Translations under genes and position numbers: made by a program
Notes under the pieces: model-generated
The model's database searches: none
What the model was told of the DNA's origin: nothing
The model's input: the letters and a program-made list of their open reading frames with translations, nothing else
Part shown: piece by piece, positions 47,484 through 58,662 of the stretch
Numbering within the stretch: the first letter of the stretch is position 1
Layout of the letters: each line of letters starts with the position of its first letter
Assembly (NCBI RefSeq): GCF_016899425.1
Contig: NZ_CP045995.1
Location: forward strand, 1,612,001-1,676,000
Reading direction: 5' to 3'
DNA length: 64,000 bases
From: Burkholderia sp. MS389
Lineage (GTDB): Bacteria > Pseudomonadota > Gammaproteobacteria > Burkholderiales > Burkholderiaceae

Positions 47484-49359
47484 ATGAGGGCGAACGTGCA
47501 GAAAAGCTTCAAGGGAATCCCGTGGTGGGGCTGGGCATCGGCCGCGGTGCTGTACGTCGGCGTGGCCGGCGCGGCCGTCGATTTCGCATGGGAACGCGCG
47601 ATCGACGCGCTCGAGGAAGCCGGCGCGCACCGGCTCGACCTGTACGCGTCGAGCCTGAAAAGCGAGCTCGGCCGCTTCGAGATCCTGCCCGGCCTGGTCG
47701 CGCGGCAGGACGGCGTGCGCGCGATGCTGAAAGCCGCGCCGAACGACGCACCCGCGCTCGTGCATGCGGTGAACACCTACCTCGAAGCCGTGAATCGCGA
47801 CGCGGGCAGCGGCGCGGTCGACGTGATCGATCTGCAAGGCGACGTGATAGCCGCGAGCAACTGGAACGAGACGATCAGCTTCGTCGGCACCAACGTGTCG
47901 TACCGGCCGTACTTCAAGGACGCGCTCGCGCGCGGCAGCGGCCGCTTCTTCGGCATCGGCACCAACACCGGCGTGCCGGGCGTCTACTTCGCGAGCGCGG
48001 TGCGCAGCGACGGCGCGCCGATCGGCGTGGCCGCCGTGAAGATCAGCGTCGACCCGCTCGAATCGGCGTGGCGTGCGCCGGGCGTCGCCGCGCTGGTCGT
48101 CGACAGCAACGGCGTGGTCGTGATCTCGACCGAGCCCGCGTGGAAATTCGCCGCGCTGCGCCCGATCACCGCGCAGCAGCAGCGCGACATCCAGGCGTCG
48201 CGCCAGTACGCGGGCCGCACCGTCGACGCGCTGCCCTATCGCCGCATCGGCGACCGCAGCTCGGCCGCGTGGTTCGGCACCTTCCCCGATCCGCGCCACG
48301 CCGGCCGCACCACGCGCTATCTCGTGATGTCGCGCCCCGCGCCGCAGGGCGGCGATTCGTTGATGGTGCTGCTCGACATCGCGGGCGCGCGGCGCCAGCA
48401 GCAGACGGCTTTCGTGTTCGTCACCGGCGCGTTCCTGATCGTCGCGCTGCTGGTCGGCTATGCGATCCAGCGCCGCCGGGCGATCCTCGCGCGGCTGAGC
48501 GCGCAGGACGCGCTGCGTCGCGCGAACGACCGGCTCGAACTGACCGTCGCGCAGCGCACGGCCGCGCTGACGGCCGCCAACGAGCGGATGCAGCGCGAGA
48601 TCGACGAACGCGAGCGCACCGAGCAGCGGCTGCGCGATTCGCAGCAGGAAGTCGTGCACGCGGGCAAGCTCGCGGTGCTCGGGCAGATGGCCGCCGGCCT
48701 CACGCACGAGCTGAACCAGCCGCTCGTCGCGATCCGCACGCTGTGCGACAACGCGCGCACATTCTTCGAACGCGGCCAGCCGGCGCCGGCGCTCGCGAAT
48801 CTCGAACGGGTCGGCAAGCTGGTCGACGGCATGGCCGTGCTCACCGGCGAACTGAAGACCTTCGCGCGCAAGCCCGACGTCGAGCGCGTCGCGGTGTCGC
48901 TGAACGAGGCCGTCGCGCATGCGCGGCTCATCTACGATGCGCGGATTCGCGACGAAGGCGTGCGGCTCGACGTGAACATCGCGCCCGGCACGACGGTCTC
49001 GGCCGAATCGAGCCAGTTGCAGCAGGTGATCGTGAACCTGCTCGGCAACGCGCTCGACGCGGTGCACGACGCGCCGGTGCGCCGCATCGTCATCGACGCG
49101 GCCGGCCCGGACGAGGATGGCCGCGTGCGCTTCACGGTGGCCGACAGCGGCGCCGGCATCGCGCCCGACGTGCTGCCGCACCTGTTCGAGCCATTCGTCA
49201 CGACCAAACCGCGCGGCCAGGGCCTCGGGCTGGGCCTCGCGATCACGTCGCGCATCGTCGAGGCGTTCGGCGCGAAGATCGCCGCGACGAACCGCGACGA
49301 AGGCGGCGCGCAGTTCACCATCGAATTCGCGGCGGCGACGCCGCAACAAAGGACAGAGC

Positions 49360-49370
<11 letters not shown>
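47484..49370 (+). CDS. DctB-like sensor histidine kinase
   Basis: This 628-aa membrane kinase has a first membrane segment at about residues 14-34, a large periplasmic dCache-like sensor at about 40-300, a second segment at about 308-328, a coiled coil, and a kinase core with H408 in GLTHELNQPL and a GLGLGLAI ATP motif. This is the DctB layout, which senses C4-dicarboxylates. It overlaps the response-regulator gene by 11 bp. The start lies right after the tandem repeats and no clear ribosome site is visible, so the start is uncertain. Confidence 0.85.
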
Positions 49371-50721
<1,351 letters not shown>

Positions 50722-50746
50722 CGCGCACGAGGACACGCACAACAGC

Positions 50747-51076
50747 ATGGATCGCATCGACATCACCGAGCACGGCCGCATCGCCGGCCACCTGATCCGC
50801 GGCGTCACGCGCGCGCAGAAAACCTTCCGCCCGAGCGACTGGCCCGAGCGGCTCGCGGGCGTCATCACGCTGTTCGTCGGCGAACGGCGGCCCGGCTATC
50901 CGTGCGCGCTGTCGCGGCTCGCGATGCCGGTCGTCGATGGAGGCGTCAAATGCCTGTTCGTGTCCGACGAATTGCGCGCCGTGTGTGCGGATGCGTTCGA
51001 GTTCGCGATGCAGTTCGCGGCCGATAATGATTTGCCGGTCGAGCTTCAGCGCGTGCCGGCGTTGACGGTGCGCTGA
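50747..51076 (+). CDS. DUF3579 family protein
   Basis: This 109-aa protein matches the DUF3579 family of beta-proteobacteria: GVTRAQKTFRPSDWPERLAGV, then ALSRLAMPVVDGGVKCLFVSDEL and a short C-terminal helix. Function is unknown. It lies 25 bp after the response-regulator gene and may be co-transcribed. No signal peptide or membrane segment is seen. Confidence 0.8.
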   Translation: MDRIDITEHGRIAGHLIRGVTRAQKTFRPSDWPERLAGVITLFVGERRPGYPCALSRLAMPVVDGGVKCLFVSDELRAVCADAFEFAMQFAADNDLPVELQRVPALTVR

Positions 51077-51148
51077 CGCGCCACCCTCCCTTTCTCAATG
51101 CAAAGGCGCGTGCGCGCAGGCCGCCGCACGCCCCTTTCGGTGCAGCAA

Positions 51149-51229
51149 TCAATCGTCAGATGATTGAAGGTTTCGATGCATGACCACGCTGCGACAGGGG
51201 TTTCCGGCGCAGTCATCAATAAAATTGAT
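51149..51229. promoter_or_regulatory. Two TCAAT-type inverted repeats before the hydrolase gene
   Basis: TCAATC-N7-GATTGA lies at 51149-51167 and the perfect palindrome ATCAAT-AAA-ATTGAT at 51215-51229. Both share TCAAT/ATTGA half-sites, so one regulator might bind both. They are about 90-170 bp before the hydrolase start. Confidence 0.45.
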
Positions 51230-51315
51230 CGTGACGATGAAAATTATGCGTTTTCCTTGCAGGTCGCCGTGATGCATAGTTGCGTCGTGTTGACGCACCC
51301 TTGAGTCTTTCAGTC

Positions 51316-52167
51316 ATGAACATGCGAATCGAGCCGTCCGTGCTCGCGAACCCCGACCTGCAATTTGCGACGCTTTCGTCAGGCATCAGCCTGCCGTATG
51401 TCGAGCGGGGCGGCGGTGCGCCGATGGTGTTCGTGCACGGCTCGCTGTGCGACTACCGCTACTGGGATCCGCAACTCGCGGCGCTGTCGGCCCATTACCG
51501 CTGCATCGCGCCGAGCCTGAGCCACTACTGGCCGGCCGTCGAAGCGGGCATCCAGGACGAGTTCAGCTGGCAGAACCACGTCGACGAACTCGCCGAATTC
51601 ATCGACGCGCTCGATCTCGGCCCCGTGCATCTGGTCGGCCATTCGCGCGGCGGCAGCGTCGCGTTCAACGTTGCGCGCCAGCATCCGCACCTCGTCGAAT
51701 CGCTGACGCTCGCCGATCCGGGCGGCCCGCTCCAGCAGCCGGGCGTGCGCGAAGCCGCGATGCCGGCCACCGCGATCGCACTGCGCACGAAGGCCGTGAA
51801 CCTGATCGATCAAGGCGAAGTCGAAGCCGGCCTCGAGATGTTCGTCGATTCCGTGAGCCTGCCCGGCGCGTGGAAGAAAAGCACGTCGCGCTTCCGCACG
51901 ATGGCGATCGACAATGCGAGCACGCTGCCGAAGCAGCTGCGTGACCCGCTGCCCGCGTATTCGCAGCACACGGCCGGCGATATCGCATGCCGCACGCTGC
52001 TGATCGACGGCCAGCGCAGCCCGAAGATGTTCCGCCACAACGTCGACACGTTGTCGCAGTGGATCGGCCATGCGCAACGGCAGACGGTTGCCGGCGCATC
52101 GCACGGGATGAATGCGGCGAGCCCCGCGGTGTTCAACCGTTACGTGCACGAGTTCGTCGCCGCGTAA
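51316..52167 (+). CDS. Alpha/beta hydrolase
   Basis: This 283-aa protein has the alpha/beta hydrolase pattern: oxyanion-hole HGSL in VFVHGSLCDYRYW, nucleophile Ser in VGHSRGGSVAF near residue 116, a probable acid Asp in LLIDGQRSP and the catalytic His in GASHGMN. It lacks a signal peptide. Substrate is not predictable. An ATG two codons later is an alternative start. It is followed by a convergent PACE efflux gene. Confidence 0.83.
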   Translation: MNMRIEPSVLANPDLQFATLSSGISLPYVERGGGAPMVFVHGSLCDYRYWDPQLAALSAHYRCIAPSLSHYWPAVEAGIQDEFSWQNHVDELAEFIDALDLGPVHLVGHSRGGSVAFNVARQHPHLVESLTLADPGGPLQQPGVREAAMPATAIALRTKAVNLIDQGEVEAGLEMFVDSVSLPGAWKKSTSRFRTMAIDNASTLPKQLRDPLPAYSQHTAGDIACRTLLIDGQRSPKMFRHNVDTLSQWIGHAQRQTVAGASHGMNAASPAVFNRYVHEFVAA

Positions 52168-52260
52168 CGCGAGCGGGCGGCATACGCGCCGCCCCGTCTT
52201 CCTCCCTCTTGCAGAAGCGAAACGGCGTGGGCAGTCCGCATCGTTTCGCATCCGTCTGCA

Positions 52261-52701
52261 TCACGCAGCCGACGCTGCCTTGCGCGTCACCGCATCCGGC
52301 AACCCGAACACGCTGTCGAACGCCCAGTTGTACGTGAACGTGAAGATCGGGAAGAACACGATCAGCACCGCGTCGTACAGGAACGCCTGCCATAACGACA
52401 CGTCGAGCCACCACGCGATCAACGGAATCAGGAACGTCACGAGCGCGACCTGAAACCCGATCGCATGCACGACACGTCGCCCGACAGTGCGCGTCGTTTC
52501 GGTGCGCCGCCGCTCCCACGCCTCGAACCCGAGGTTGTACAGAAAATTGACGGTGACGCCCGTCGTCGAGATCATCACGCCGAGCAGCCCGCTCGTCGCC
52601 GCACTCGCGCCGCTCAGCATGCCGAGCACCGACGATGCGACGAGGATGCCGAGCACCTCGAACATCACGACGTAGACTATGCGTCTCTTCCATCCTTGCA
52701 T
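52261..52701 (-). CDS. PACE family (AceI-like) multidrug efflux protein
   Basis: This 146-aa protein has four membrane segments arranged as two bacterial transmembrane pair domains, with EVLGILVASSVL in the first and FEAWERRR between them, as in AceI. PACE transporters export biocides such as chlorhexidine. It is divergent from a LysR regulator across about 100 bp with a good dyad, the arrangement known for aceI and aceR. Confidence 0.88.
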   Translation of the reverse strand: MQGWKRRIVYVVMFEVLGILVASSVLGMLSGASAATSGLLGVMISTTGVTVNFLYNLGFEAWERRRTETTRTVGRRVVHAIGFQVALVTFLIPLIAWWLDVSLWQAFLYDAVLIVFFPIFTFTYNWAFDSVFGLPDAVTRKAASAA

Positions 52702-52706
52702 GACCG

Positions 52707-52732
52707 GCCACCTTCATATCGAACAAGGTGGC
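52707..52732. promoter_or_regulatory. Inverted repeat between PACE and LysR genes
   Basis: GCCACCTT and AAGGTGGC form 8-bp perfect arms around a 10-bp centre. The position and form fit a LysR-type regulator site. It begins 6 bp before the PACE start codon, reading from the minus strand. Confidence 0.55.
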
Positions 52733-52802
52733 GAGACTACAGCGGGCACTGCGTCCGCAAAAGTCAGGTCCTTTCAATTTTTCTGACAGGAGGCGGCGGA
52801 CC

Positions 52803-53687
52803 ATGCTGACCAGCGATCACATCGACATGCTGCTGGCCGTCATCGACAAAGGCTCGTTCTCGGCGGCCGCGCGTGCGCTCGGCCGCACGCCGTCGGCGGT
52901 CAGCATGGCGATCGCGAACCTCGAGGCCGAACTCGACCTCGTGCTGTTCGATCGCGGCTCGCGCGAGCCGACGCCGACCGCCGCGATGGCCGCGCTGCTG
53001 CCCGACGCGCGCGCGATCGCCGAACGGCTGCATGCGCTGCGTGCGCATGCGCAGCACTTGTCGGACGGTGTCGAGGACACGCTTCGGCTCGGGCTCGCGG
53101 CCGAAATCGACGGCGCGCCGATTGCGCGCGCGCTGACCGCCGTCGCCGCGAAATATCCGGCGCTCGCGGTCAGCGTCGTCATCGCGCCGCAGGATGCGAT
53201 CGTCGATGCGCTGCATCGCGGCGCCGTCGATCTTTGCGTCGCGTACGGCGGGCTCGATCTTCATCCGCAGGAACAGATTCACGCGCTGTGGACCGAGACG
53301 CTGATCGCGGTCGCCGCGCCCGATCATCCGGCGATTGCCGAAGCCGCGCATCCGGAGGCAATCGAGCGACTGTCGGGGTTCCGGCAGATCGTGATCGCCG
53401 ATCCCGGGCGACCGCTCACCGACGTGCGCCCGGTGATCGGCAACCGCACGTGGAAGGTGACCGACATGGCGACCGCGATCGCGCTCGTGAAGGCCGGGCA
53501 TGGCTGGGCGAATTTTCCCGAATCGCTGATCGGCCGGCATGTCGCCGCGCTCGCACCGCTCGTGTTCGCGAACATCCGCAACGGGCTGCCGCTGCCCGTG
53601 TATCTGCGCCGGCCGAAGCACTCGGGGCTCGGCAAGGCGGCCGGCGAACTGGTGCGGGCGCTGCGGGCTGAAGGCCACCTAGCTTGA
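52803..53687 (+). CDS. LysR-family regulator, probable PACE gene regulator
   Basis: This 294-aa protein has the N-terminal LysR helix-turn-helix (LLAVIDKGSFSAAARALGRTPSAVSMAIANLE, residues 9-41) and a two-lobed effector domain from about residue 90. It is divergent from the PACE efflux gene and likely activates it in response to the exported compound. The ATG follows AGGAGGCGG. Confidence 0.88.
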   Translation: MLTSDHIDMLLAVIDKGSFSAAARALGRTPSAVSMAIANLEAELDLVLFDRGSREPTPTAAMAALLPDARAIAERLHALRAHAQHLSDGVEDTLRLGLAAEIDGAPIARALTAVAAKYPALAVSVVIAPQDAIVDALHRGAVDLCVAYGGLDLHPQEQIHALWTETLIAVAAPDHPAIAEAAHPEAIERLSGFRQIVIADPGRPLTDVRPVIGNRTWKVTDMATAIALVKAGHGWANFPESLIGRHVAALAPLVFANIRNGLPLPVYLRRPKHSGLGKAAGELVRALRAEGHLA

Positions 53688-53781
53688 TCGGGCGTGCGGC
53701 GGGACACGGCCGCACGCTCCGCCCGCCGGTGCCGGGCGAGTTTGACCGTTAGTTGCGATATCAGCTCGACGCACTATGAAA

Positions 53782-53822
53782 AAACCCCGGTCACGCAGGC
53801 CTGAGCCTGCATGCCGGGGTTC
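53782..53822 (-). terminator. Terminator of the RND efflux operon
   Basis: The minus strand forms a long hairpin with arms AACCCCGG and CCGGGGTT plus an inner GCAGGC/GCCTGC stem, then TTTTTT. It lies about 60 bp after the outer-membrane factor stop. Confidence 0.88.
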
Positions 53823-53879
53823 TTCGATTCGCGGCCGACGGCCGGGCAACGAATTGCCCGAATCGCCCGCCGCTCACGC

Positions 53880-55421
53880 TCAGCGCGCAGCCACCTCCGC
53901 CTTGCCGGTCGCCGCGTCGCCAACCGCAGCCGGCGCCGGCGCCGGCCCCCACCCGCCGCCCAGCGCCCGGATCAGGTTGACCGTCGATACGGCCTGCGCG
54001 CCGGTCAGCTGGTTCGCCTGCAATTGCGACTGCAGCACCGACCGCTCGCTGTCGATCACGTCGAGATAGGCCACTTCGCCTTCCTGATACTGCGTACGCG
54101 ACAACGTCGCCGCCCGACGCGACGCGTTGACGGCCGCATCCTGCGCGCGGATCTGATCATCGAGCAGACGCAGGTCCGCAAGATTGTCCTCGACCTCGCG
54201 GAACGCGACGAGCACCTGCTGCCGGTAGTTCGCGACCTGCTCGTCGTACTGCGCGCGCGCCTGCTGCACACCGGCAGCCCGCCGTCCGCCGTCGAACAGC
54301 GGCAACGTCAGCGCGGTGCCGGCGAACGGCCCGAGCAGGAACGTGCGGCTCGACCACAGGAACAGGTTGCCGAGCGTCGATGCTTCATACCCGAACGCCC
54401 CGGTGATATCGAGCTTCGGGAAGTACGCCGACTTCGCGAGCCCGATCCGCGCGTTCGCGGCCGCCATCGCGCGCTCGGCCGCCGACACGTCCGGACGCCG
54501 TTCGAGCAGCGCGGACGGCAGGCCCGGCGGAATCTTCACCGCGACCGGCACGATCGGCGTTTCCTTGAACGCGAAATCCGCCGGCGCCTTGCCGAGCAGA
54601 ATGGCCAGCGCATGCTCAGACGCGGCACGCCGACGCGCGACGCCGACCGCATCGGCCTGCGCACTCGCCAACTCGTTCTTCGCGCGCGACACGTCGAGCT
54701 CGCTGATGTCGCCTTCGTTGAAGCGACGCTGCACGAGCTTCAGGGCCTGCTCGCGCAACTCCACCGTGCGGCGGTACAGATCCTGATCGGAATCGAGCTG
54801 GCGCAGTTCGAAGTAGTTCTGCGCGACGTCGGCCTGCAGCGCGAGCTGCACCGAGCGGAACAGTGCTTCGCTCTGCGCCTGGTCGGCGCGCGACGCCTCG
54901 ACGTTGCGGCCGACGCGGCCGAACAGGTCGGCTTCGTACGACACCGTGCCCTGCGCGCGCCACAGCGTCGCGTTGGTCGGGCCGGTGCCCTGCGGCTGGA
55001 ACTGCGACGCCGACGACAGCCCTTCGCGCGTCGGCCCGAACCCGGCGCCGATCTGCGGGAACCATTGCGAGCGCGCGGAACGGGTCGCCGCACGCGCTTC
55101 CTCGACCCGCGCGGCCGCGGCCTTCAGGTTCTGGTTCGCGGCGAGCGCCTGCGTCTCGAGCGAATCGAGCACCGGGTCGCCGAACACCTTCCACCATTCG
55201 CCGCGATGTTCGTTGTCCGACGGCTCGGCCGTCTTCCACGTGCCGGCCTGCTCGCCCGCGGCGAGGGTCGGCGCTTCCTTGAACGCGGCCGGCGCCGCCG
55301 CGTCCGGACGCTTGTAGTCGGGGCCCACCGCGCACGCGGCGAGCAGCGTCGCGAGCAGGGTGCTCGCGGCCGCCACCTTCGCGAAGCGCATCAGGCCGTT
55401 CGTGTTGTGCAAGTTATTCAT
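53880..55421 (-). CDS. opcM: RND efflux outer-membrane factor
   Basis: This 513-aa outer-membrane lipoprotein has a lipobox LAAC with lipid-carrying C30, then VGPDYKRP, the usual start of OprM/NodT factors. Two repeated halves of coiled-coil helices and strands form the trimeric channel. It starts 10 bp after the permease stop with a GAGGA ribosome site; an overlapping ATG 18 bp upstream is less likely. Gene order matches opcM of the ceo system. Confidence 0.87.
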   Translation of the reverse strand: MNNLHNTNGLMRFAKVAAASTLLATLLAACAVGPDYKRPDAAAPAAFKEAPTLAAGEQAGTWKTAEPSDNEHRGEWWKVFGDPVLDSLETQALAANQNLKAAAARVEEARAATRSARSQWFPQIGAGFGPTREGLSSASQFQPQGTGPTNATLWRAQGTVSYEADLFGRVGRNVEASRADQAQSEALFRSVQLALQADVAQNYFELRQLDSDQDLYRRTVELREQALKLVQRRFNEGDISELDVSRAKNELASAQADAVGVARRRAASEHALAILLGKAPADFAFKETPIVPVAVKIPPGLPSALLERRPDVSAAERAMAAANARIGLAKSAYFPKLDITGAFGYEASTLGNLFLWSSRTFLLGPFAGTALTLPLFDGGRRAAGVQQARAQYDEQVANYRQQVLVAFREVEDNLADLRLLDDQIRAQDAAVNASRRAATLSRTQYQEGEVAYLDVIDSERSVLQSQLQANQLTGAQAVSTVNLIRALGGGWGPAPAPAAVGDAATGKAEVAAR

Positions 55422-55431
55422 TTTCTGGTCC

Positions 55432-58400
55432 TCAAGCATCGGGCGCCGGCACGCCGTACCCCGTCGAATCCTTGCCGGCGACGTGGATCTTGCCGCCCGC
55501 GAGCGTACGCAGCACGACGTAGAACACCGGCGTCAGCATCAGCCCGAACAGCGTCACGCCGAGCATCCCGAAGAACACCGCGACACCCATCGCATGGCGC
55601 ATTTCCGAACCGGCGCCGGTCGACGTGACGAGCGGCACCACGCCCATGATGAAGGCGATCGACGTCATCAGGATCGGGCGCAGCCGCAGCCGGCTCGCCT
55701 CGATCGCGGCCTCGAGCGGCGTCCTGCCGTCGTGTTCGAGCTCGCGCGCGAATTCGACGATCAGGATCGCGTTCTTCGCGGACAGCCCCACCAGCACCAT
55801 CAGGCCGATCTGCGTGAAGATGTTGTTGTCGCCCTGCGTGAGCCACACGCCCGTCAGCGCCGACAGAATGCTCATCGGCACGATCAGGATCACCGCGAGC
55901 GGCAGCGTCAGGCTTTCATACAGCGCGGCGAGCACGAGGAACACGAGCAGCACGCTGATCGGGAACACATACATCGCCGAATCGCCCGCGAGGATCTGCT
56001 GGTACGTGAGGTCGGTCCATTCGAACCGCACGCCGCGCGGCAGCGTCTCGTGCGCGATGCGCTCGACCGCGGCCTGTGCCTGCCCCGACGAGAAGCCGGG
56101 CGCCGGGCCGCCGTTGATGTCGGCCGCCGTGTAGCCGTTGTAGCGCACGACCATTTCCGGGCCGAACGTCGGCGTCACCGTGACGAGCGACGACAGCGGC
56201 ACCATCTCGCCCTTGTCGTTGCGCGTCTTCAGTTGCAGGATGTCGTCCGCGCGCTGGCGGAACGGCGCATCGGCCTGCACACGCACCTGGTACACGCGAC
56301 CGAAGCGGTTGAAGTCGTTCACGTACAGCGAACCGAGATACACCTGCATCGTGTTGAACACGTCGGTCACCGGCACGCCGAGCTGCTTCGCCTTCACGCG
56401 GTCGAGATCGACGTTGAGCTGCGGCACGTTGATCTGGTAGCTCGTGAACAGCGGGCCAAGTTCGGGCGCCTGCTGCGCGCGCTTGATGAAGTCGTTGGTC
56501 GCATCCGACAGCTTCGCGTAACCGACCGCGCCGCGATCCTCGATCTGCATCTTGAACCCGCCGAGCGTACCGAGGCCGAGCACCGGCGGCGGCGGGAACA
56601 CCGCGACGAACGAATCCTTCATCGCGCTGTACTTCTGGTTCAGCGCCCCGGCGATCGCGCCGGCCGACAGCGCCTTGCCGTGCCGTTCCGAGAACGGCTT
56701 CAGCGTGACGAACACGATGCCCGCGCTCGAGCTGTTCGTGAAGCCGTTCACCGACAACCCCGGGAACGCGACCGCGCTCTCGACGCCCGGCTGCTTCAGC
56801 GCGATCGAGCCCATGTCGCGGATCACCTTCTCGGTGCGGTCGAGCGATGCACCGTTCGGCAGCTGCGCGAACGCGATCAGGTATTCCTTGTCCTGCGCGG
56901 GCACGAAGCCGCCCGGCACGACCTTCGACACGAGCACGGTCGCGCCCACCAGCACGAGGTACACGCCGAGCATCAGCGTCTTGCGCGACAGCACGCCGCG
57001 CACGCCGCGGCCGTAGTTCTCCGCGCCGCGATGGAACACCTTGTTGAAGCCGCGGAAGAAGCCGCCGAGCACGCGGTTCATCACGCGCGTGAGCCAGTCC
57101 TCCTTGTCGCCGTGCCCCTTCAGCAGGATCGCGGACAGCGCCGGCGACAGCGTCAGCGAGTTGAACGCCGAGATCACCGTCGAGATCGCGATGGTCATCG
57201 CGAACTGCTTGTAGAACTGGCCGGTCAGGCCCGACATGAACGCGAGCGGCACGAACACGGCGACCAGCGTCAGCGCGATCGCGATGATCGGCCCGCTCAC
57301 TTCCTGCATCGCCTTGTAGGTCGCCTGCCGCGCGTTCATCCCGCCTTCGATGTTGCGCTCGACGTTCTCGACGACGACGATCGCATCGTCGACCACGATC
57401 CCGATCGCGAGCACCATCCCGAACAGCGACAACGCGTTGATCGAATACCCGAACGCGAGCAGCAGCGAGAACGTGCCGATGATCGACACCGGCACCGCGA
57501 TCAGCGGGATCAGCGACGCGCGCCAGGTCTGCAGGAACACGATCACGACGATCACGACCAGCGCGATCGCTTCGAGCAGCGTGTGCACGACGGCTTTGAT
57601 CGACGAGCGCACGAACTGCGTCGGGTCATAGACGATCTTGTAGTCGACGCCCGCCGGCATGTCCTGCTTCAGCTCGGCCATCGTCTTGCGTACTTCGTCC
57701 GAGATCTGCAGCGAGTTCGCGCCTGGCGACTGGTTGATCGCCATCGCGACGGCCGGCTTGTTGTCGAGCAGCGAGCGCAGCCCGTATTCGGATGCGTCGA
57801 GCCCGATCCGCGCGATGTCGCGCAGGTGCGTGACGCCGCCGTCCGGCGTCGTCTTCACGACGATGTCGCCGAATTCGTCTTCCGTCTGCAGACGGCCGCG
57901 CGCGTTCACCGACAGCTGCAGCGGCGTGCCGGGCAGCGACGGCGATGCGCCGATCACGCCGGCCGCGACCTGCACGTTCTGCTCGCGGATCGACTGCACG
58001 ACGTCCTCGGCCGACAGCCCGCGCTGCGCGACCTTCTGCGGATCGAGCCACACGCGCATCGCGTAGTCGCCCGAACCCCACAGCTGCACCTGGCCGACGC
58101 CCTGGATCCGCGACAGGCGATCCTTCACGTTGATCAGCGCGTAGTTGCGCAGGTAGGTCATGTCGTAGCGGTTGTCCGGCGAGATCAGGTGGACCACCAT
58201 CGTCAGCGTCGGCGAGCTCTTCACCGTCGTGATGCCGAGCCGCTGCACGTCTTCCGGCAAACGCGGCAGCGCCTGGTTCACGCGGTTCTGCACGAGCTGC
58301 GTGGCCTTGTCCGGATCGGTGCCGAGCTTGAACGTGACGGTGATCGTCATGTTGCCGTCGCTGTTCGCCTGCGACTGCATGTAGAGCATGTCCTCGACGC

Positions 58401-58617
58401 CGTTGATCTGTTCTTCCAGCGGCGACGCGACCGTCTCGGCGATCACTTTCGGGTTCGCGCCCGGGTACTGCGCCTTCACGATCACGGAAGGCGGCACGAC
58501 TTCCGGATATTCCGAAATCGGCAGCAGGAACATCGCGATCACCCCGCCGAGCAGGATGATCACCGATAGGACTCCTGCGAAGATCGGCCGGTCGATAAAG
58601 AATTTGGAAATGTTCAT
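55432..58617 (-). CDS. ceoB: RND multidrug efflux permease
   Basis: This 1061-aa protein is a full-length HAE1-type RND pump like AcrB/MexB. It starts MNISKFFIDRPIFAGVLSVI, carries the paired Asp of the proton relay in IGIVVDDAIVVVENVERN (helix 4), and has two large periplasmic loops. It exports hydrophobic drugs; the characterised ceo pump exports chloramphenicol, trimethoprim, ciprofloxacin and salicylate. It lies between adaptor and outer-membrane factor genes. Confidence 0.9.
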   Translation of the reverse strand: MNISKFFIDRPIFAGVLSVIILLGGVIAMFLLPISEYPEVVPPSVIVKAQYPGANPKVIAETVASPLEEQINGVEDMLYMQSQANSDGNMTITVTFKLGTDPDKATQLVQNRVNQALPRLPEDVQRLGITTVKSSPTLTMVVHLISPDNRYDMTYLRNYALINVKDRLSRIQGVGQVQLWGSGDYAMRVWLDPQKVAQRGLSAEDVVQSIREQNVQVAAGVIGASPSLPGTPLQLSVNARGRLQTEDEFGDIVVKTTPDGGVTHLRDIARIGLDASEYGLRSLLDNKPAVAMAINQSPGANSLQISDEVRKTMAELKQDMPAGVDYKIVYDPTQFVRSSIKAVVHTLLEAIALVVIVVIVFLQTWRASLIPLIAVPVSIIGTFSLLLAFGYSINALSLFGMVLAIGIVVDDAIVVVENVERNIEGGMNARQATYKAMQEVSGPIIAIALTLVAVFVPLAFMSGLTGQFYKQFAMTIAISTVISAFNSLTLSPALSAILLKGHGDKEDWLTRVMNRVLGGFFRGFNKVFHRGAENYGRGVRGVLSRKTLMLGVYLVLVGATVLVSKVVPGGFVPAQDKEYLIAFAQLPNGASLDRTEKVIRDMGSIALKQPGVESAVAFPGLSVNGFTNSSSAGIVFVTLKPFSERHGKALSAGAIAGALNQKYSAMKDSFVAVFPPPPVLGLGTLGGFKMQIEDRGAVGYAKLSDATNDFIKRAQQAPELGPLFTSYQINVPQLNVDLDRVKAKQLGVPVTDVFNTMQVYLGSLYVNDFNRFGRVYQVRVQADAPFRQRADDILQLKTRNDKGEMVPLSSLVTVTPTFGPEMVVRYNGYTAADINGGPAPGFSSGQAQAAVERIAHETLPRGVRFEWTDLTYQQILAGDSAMYVFPISVLLVFLVLAALYESLTLPLAVILIVPMSILSALTGVWLTQGDNNIFTQIGLMVLVGLSAKNAILIVEFARELEHDGRTPLEAAIEASRLRLRPILMTSIAFIMGVVPLVTSTGAGSEMRHAMGVAVFFGMLGVTLFGLMLTPVFYVVLRTLAGGKIHVAGKDSTGYGVPAPDA

Positions 58618-58662
58618 GGGTTGCTCTGTCTGGTTGAACGCGGATGCGAAGCGGCGCGCCGC

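Noticed and set aside
55360..58569. 1,069-codon plus-strand frame opposite ceoB
   Set aside because: His/Arg/Asp-rich antisense of a clear RND permease, with no ribosome site or domain.
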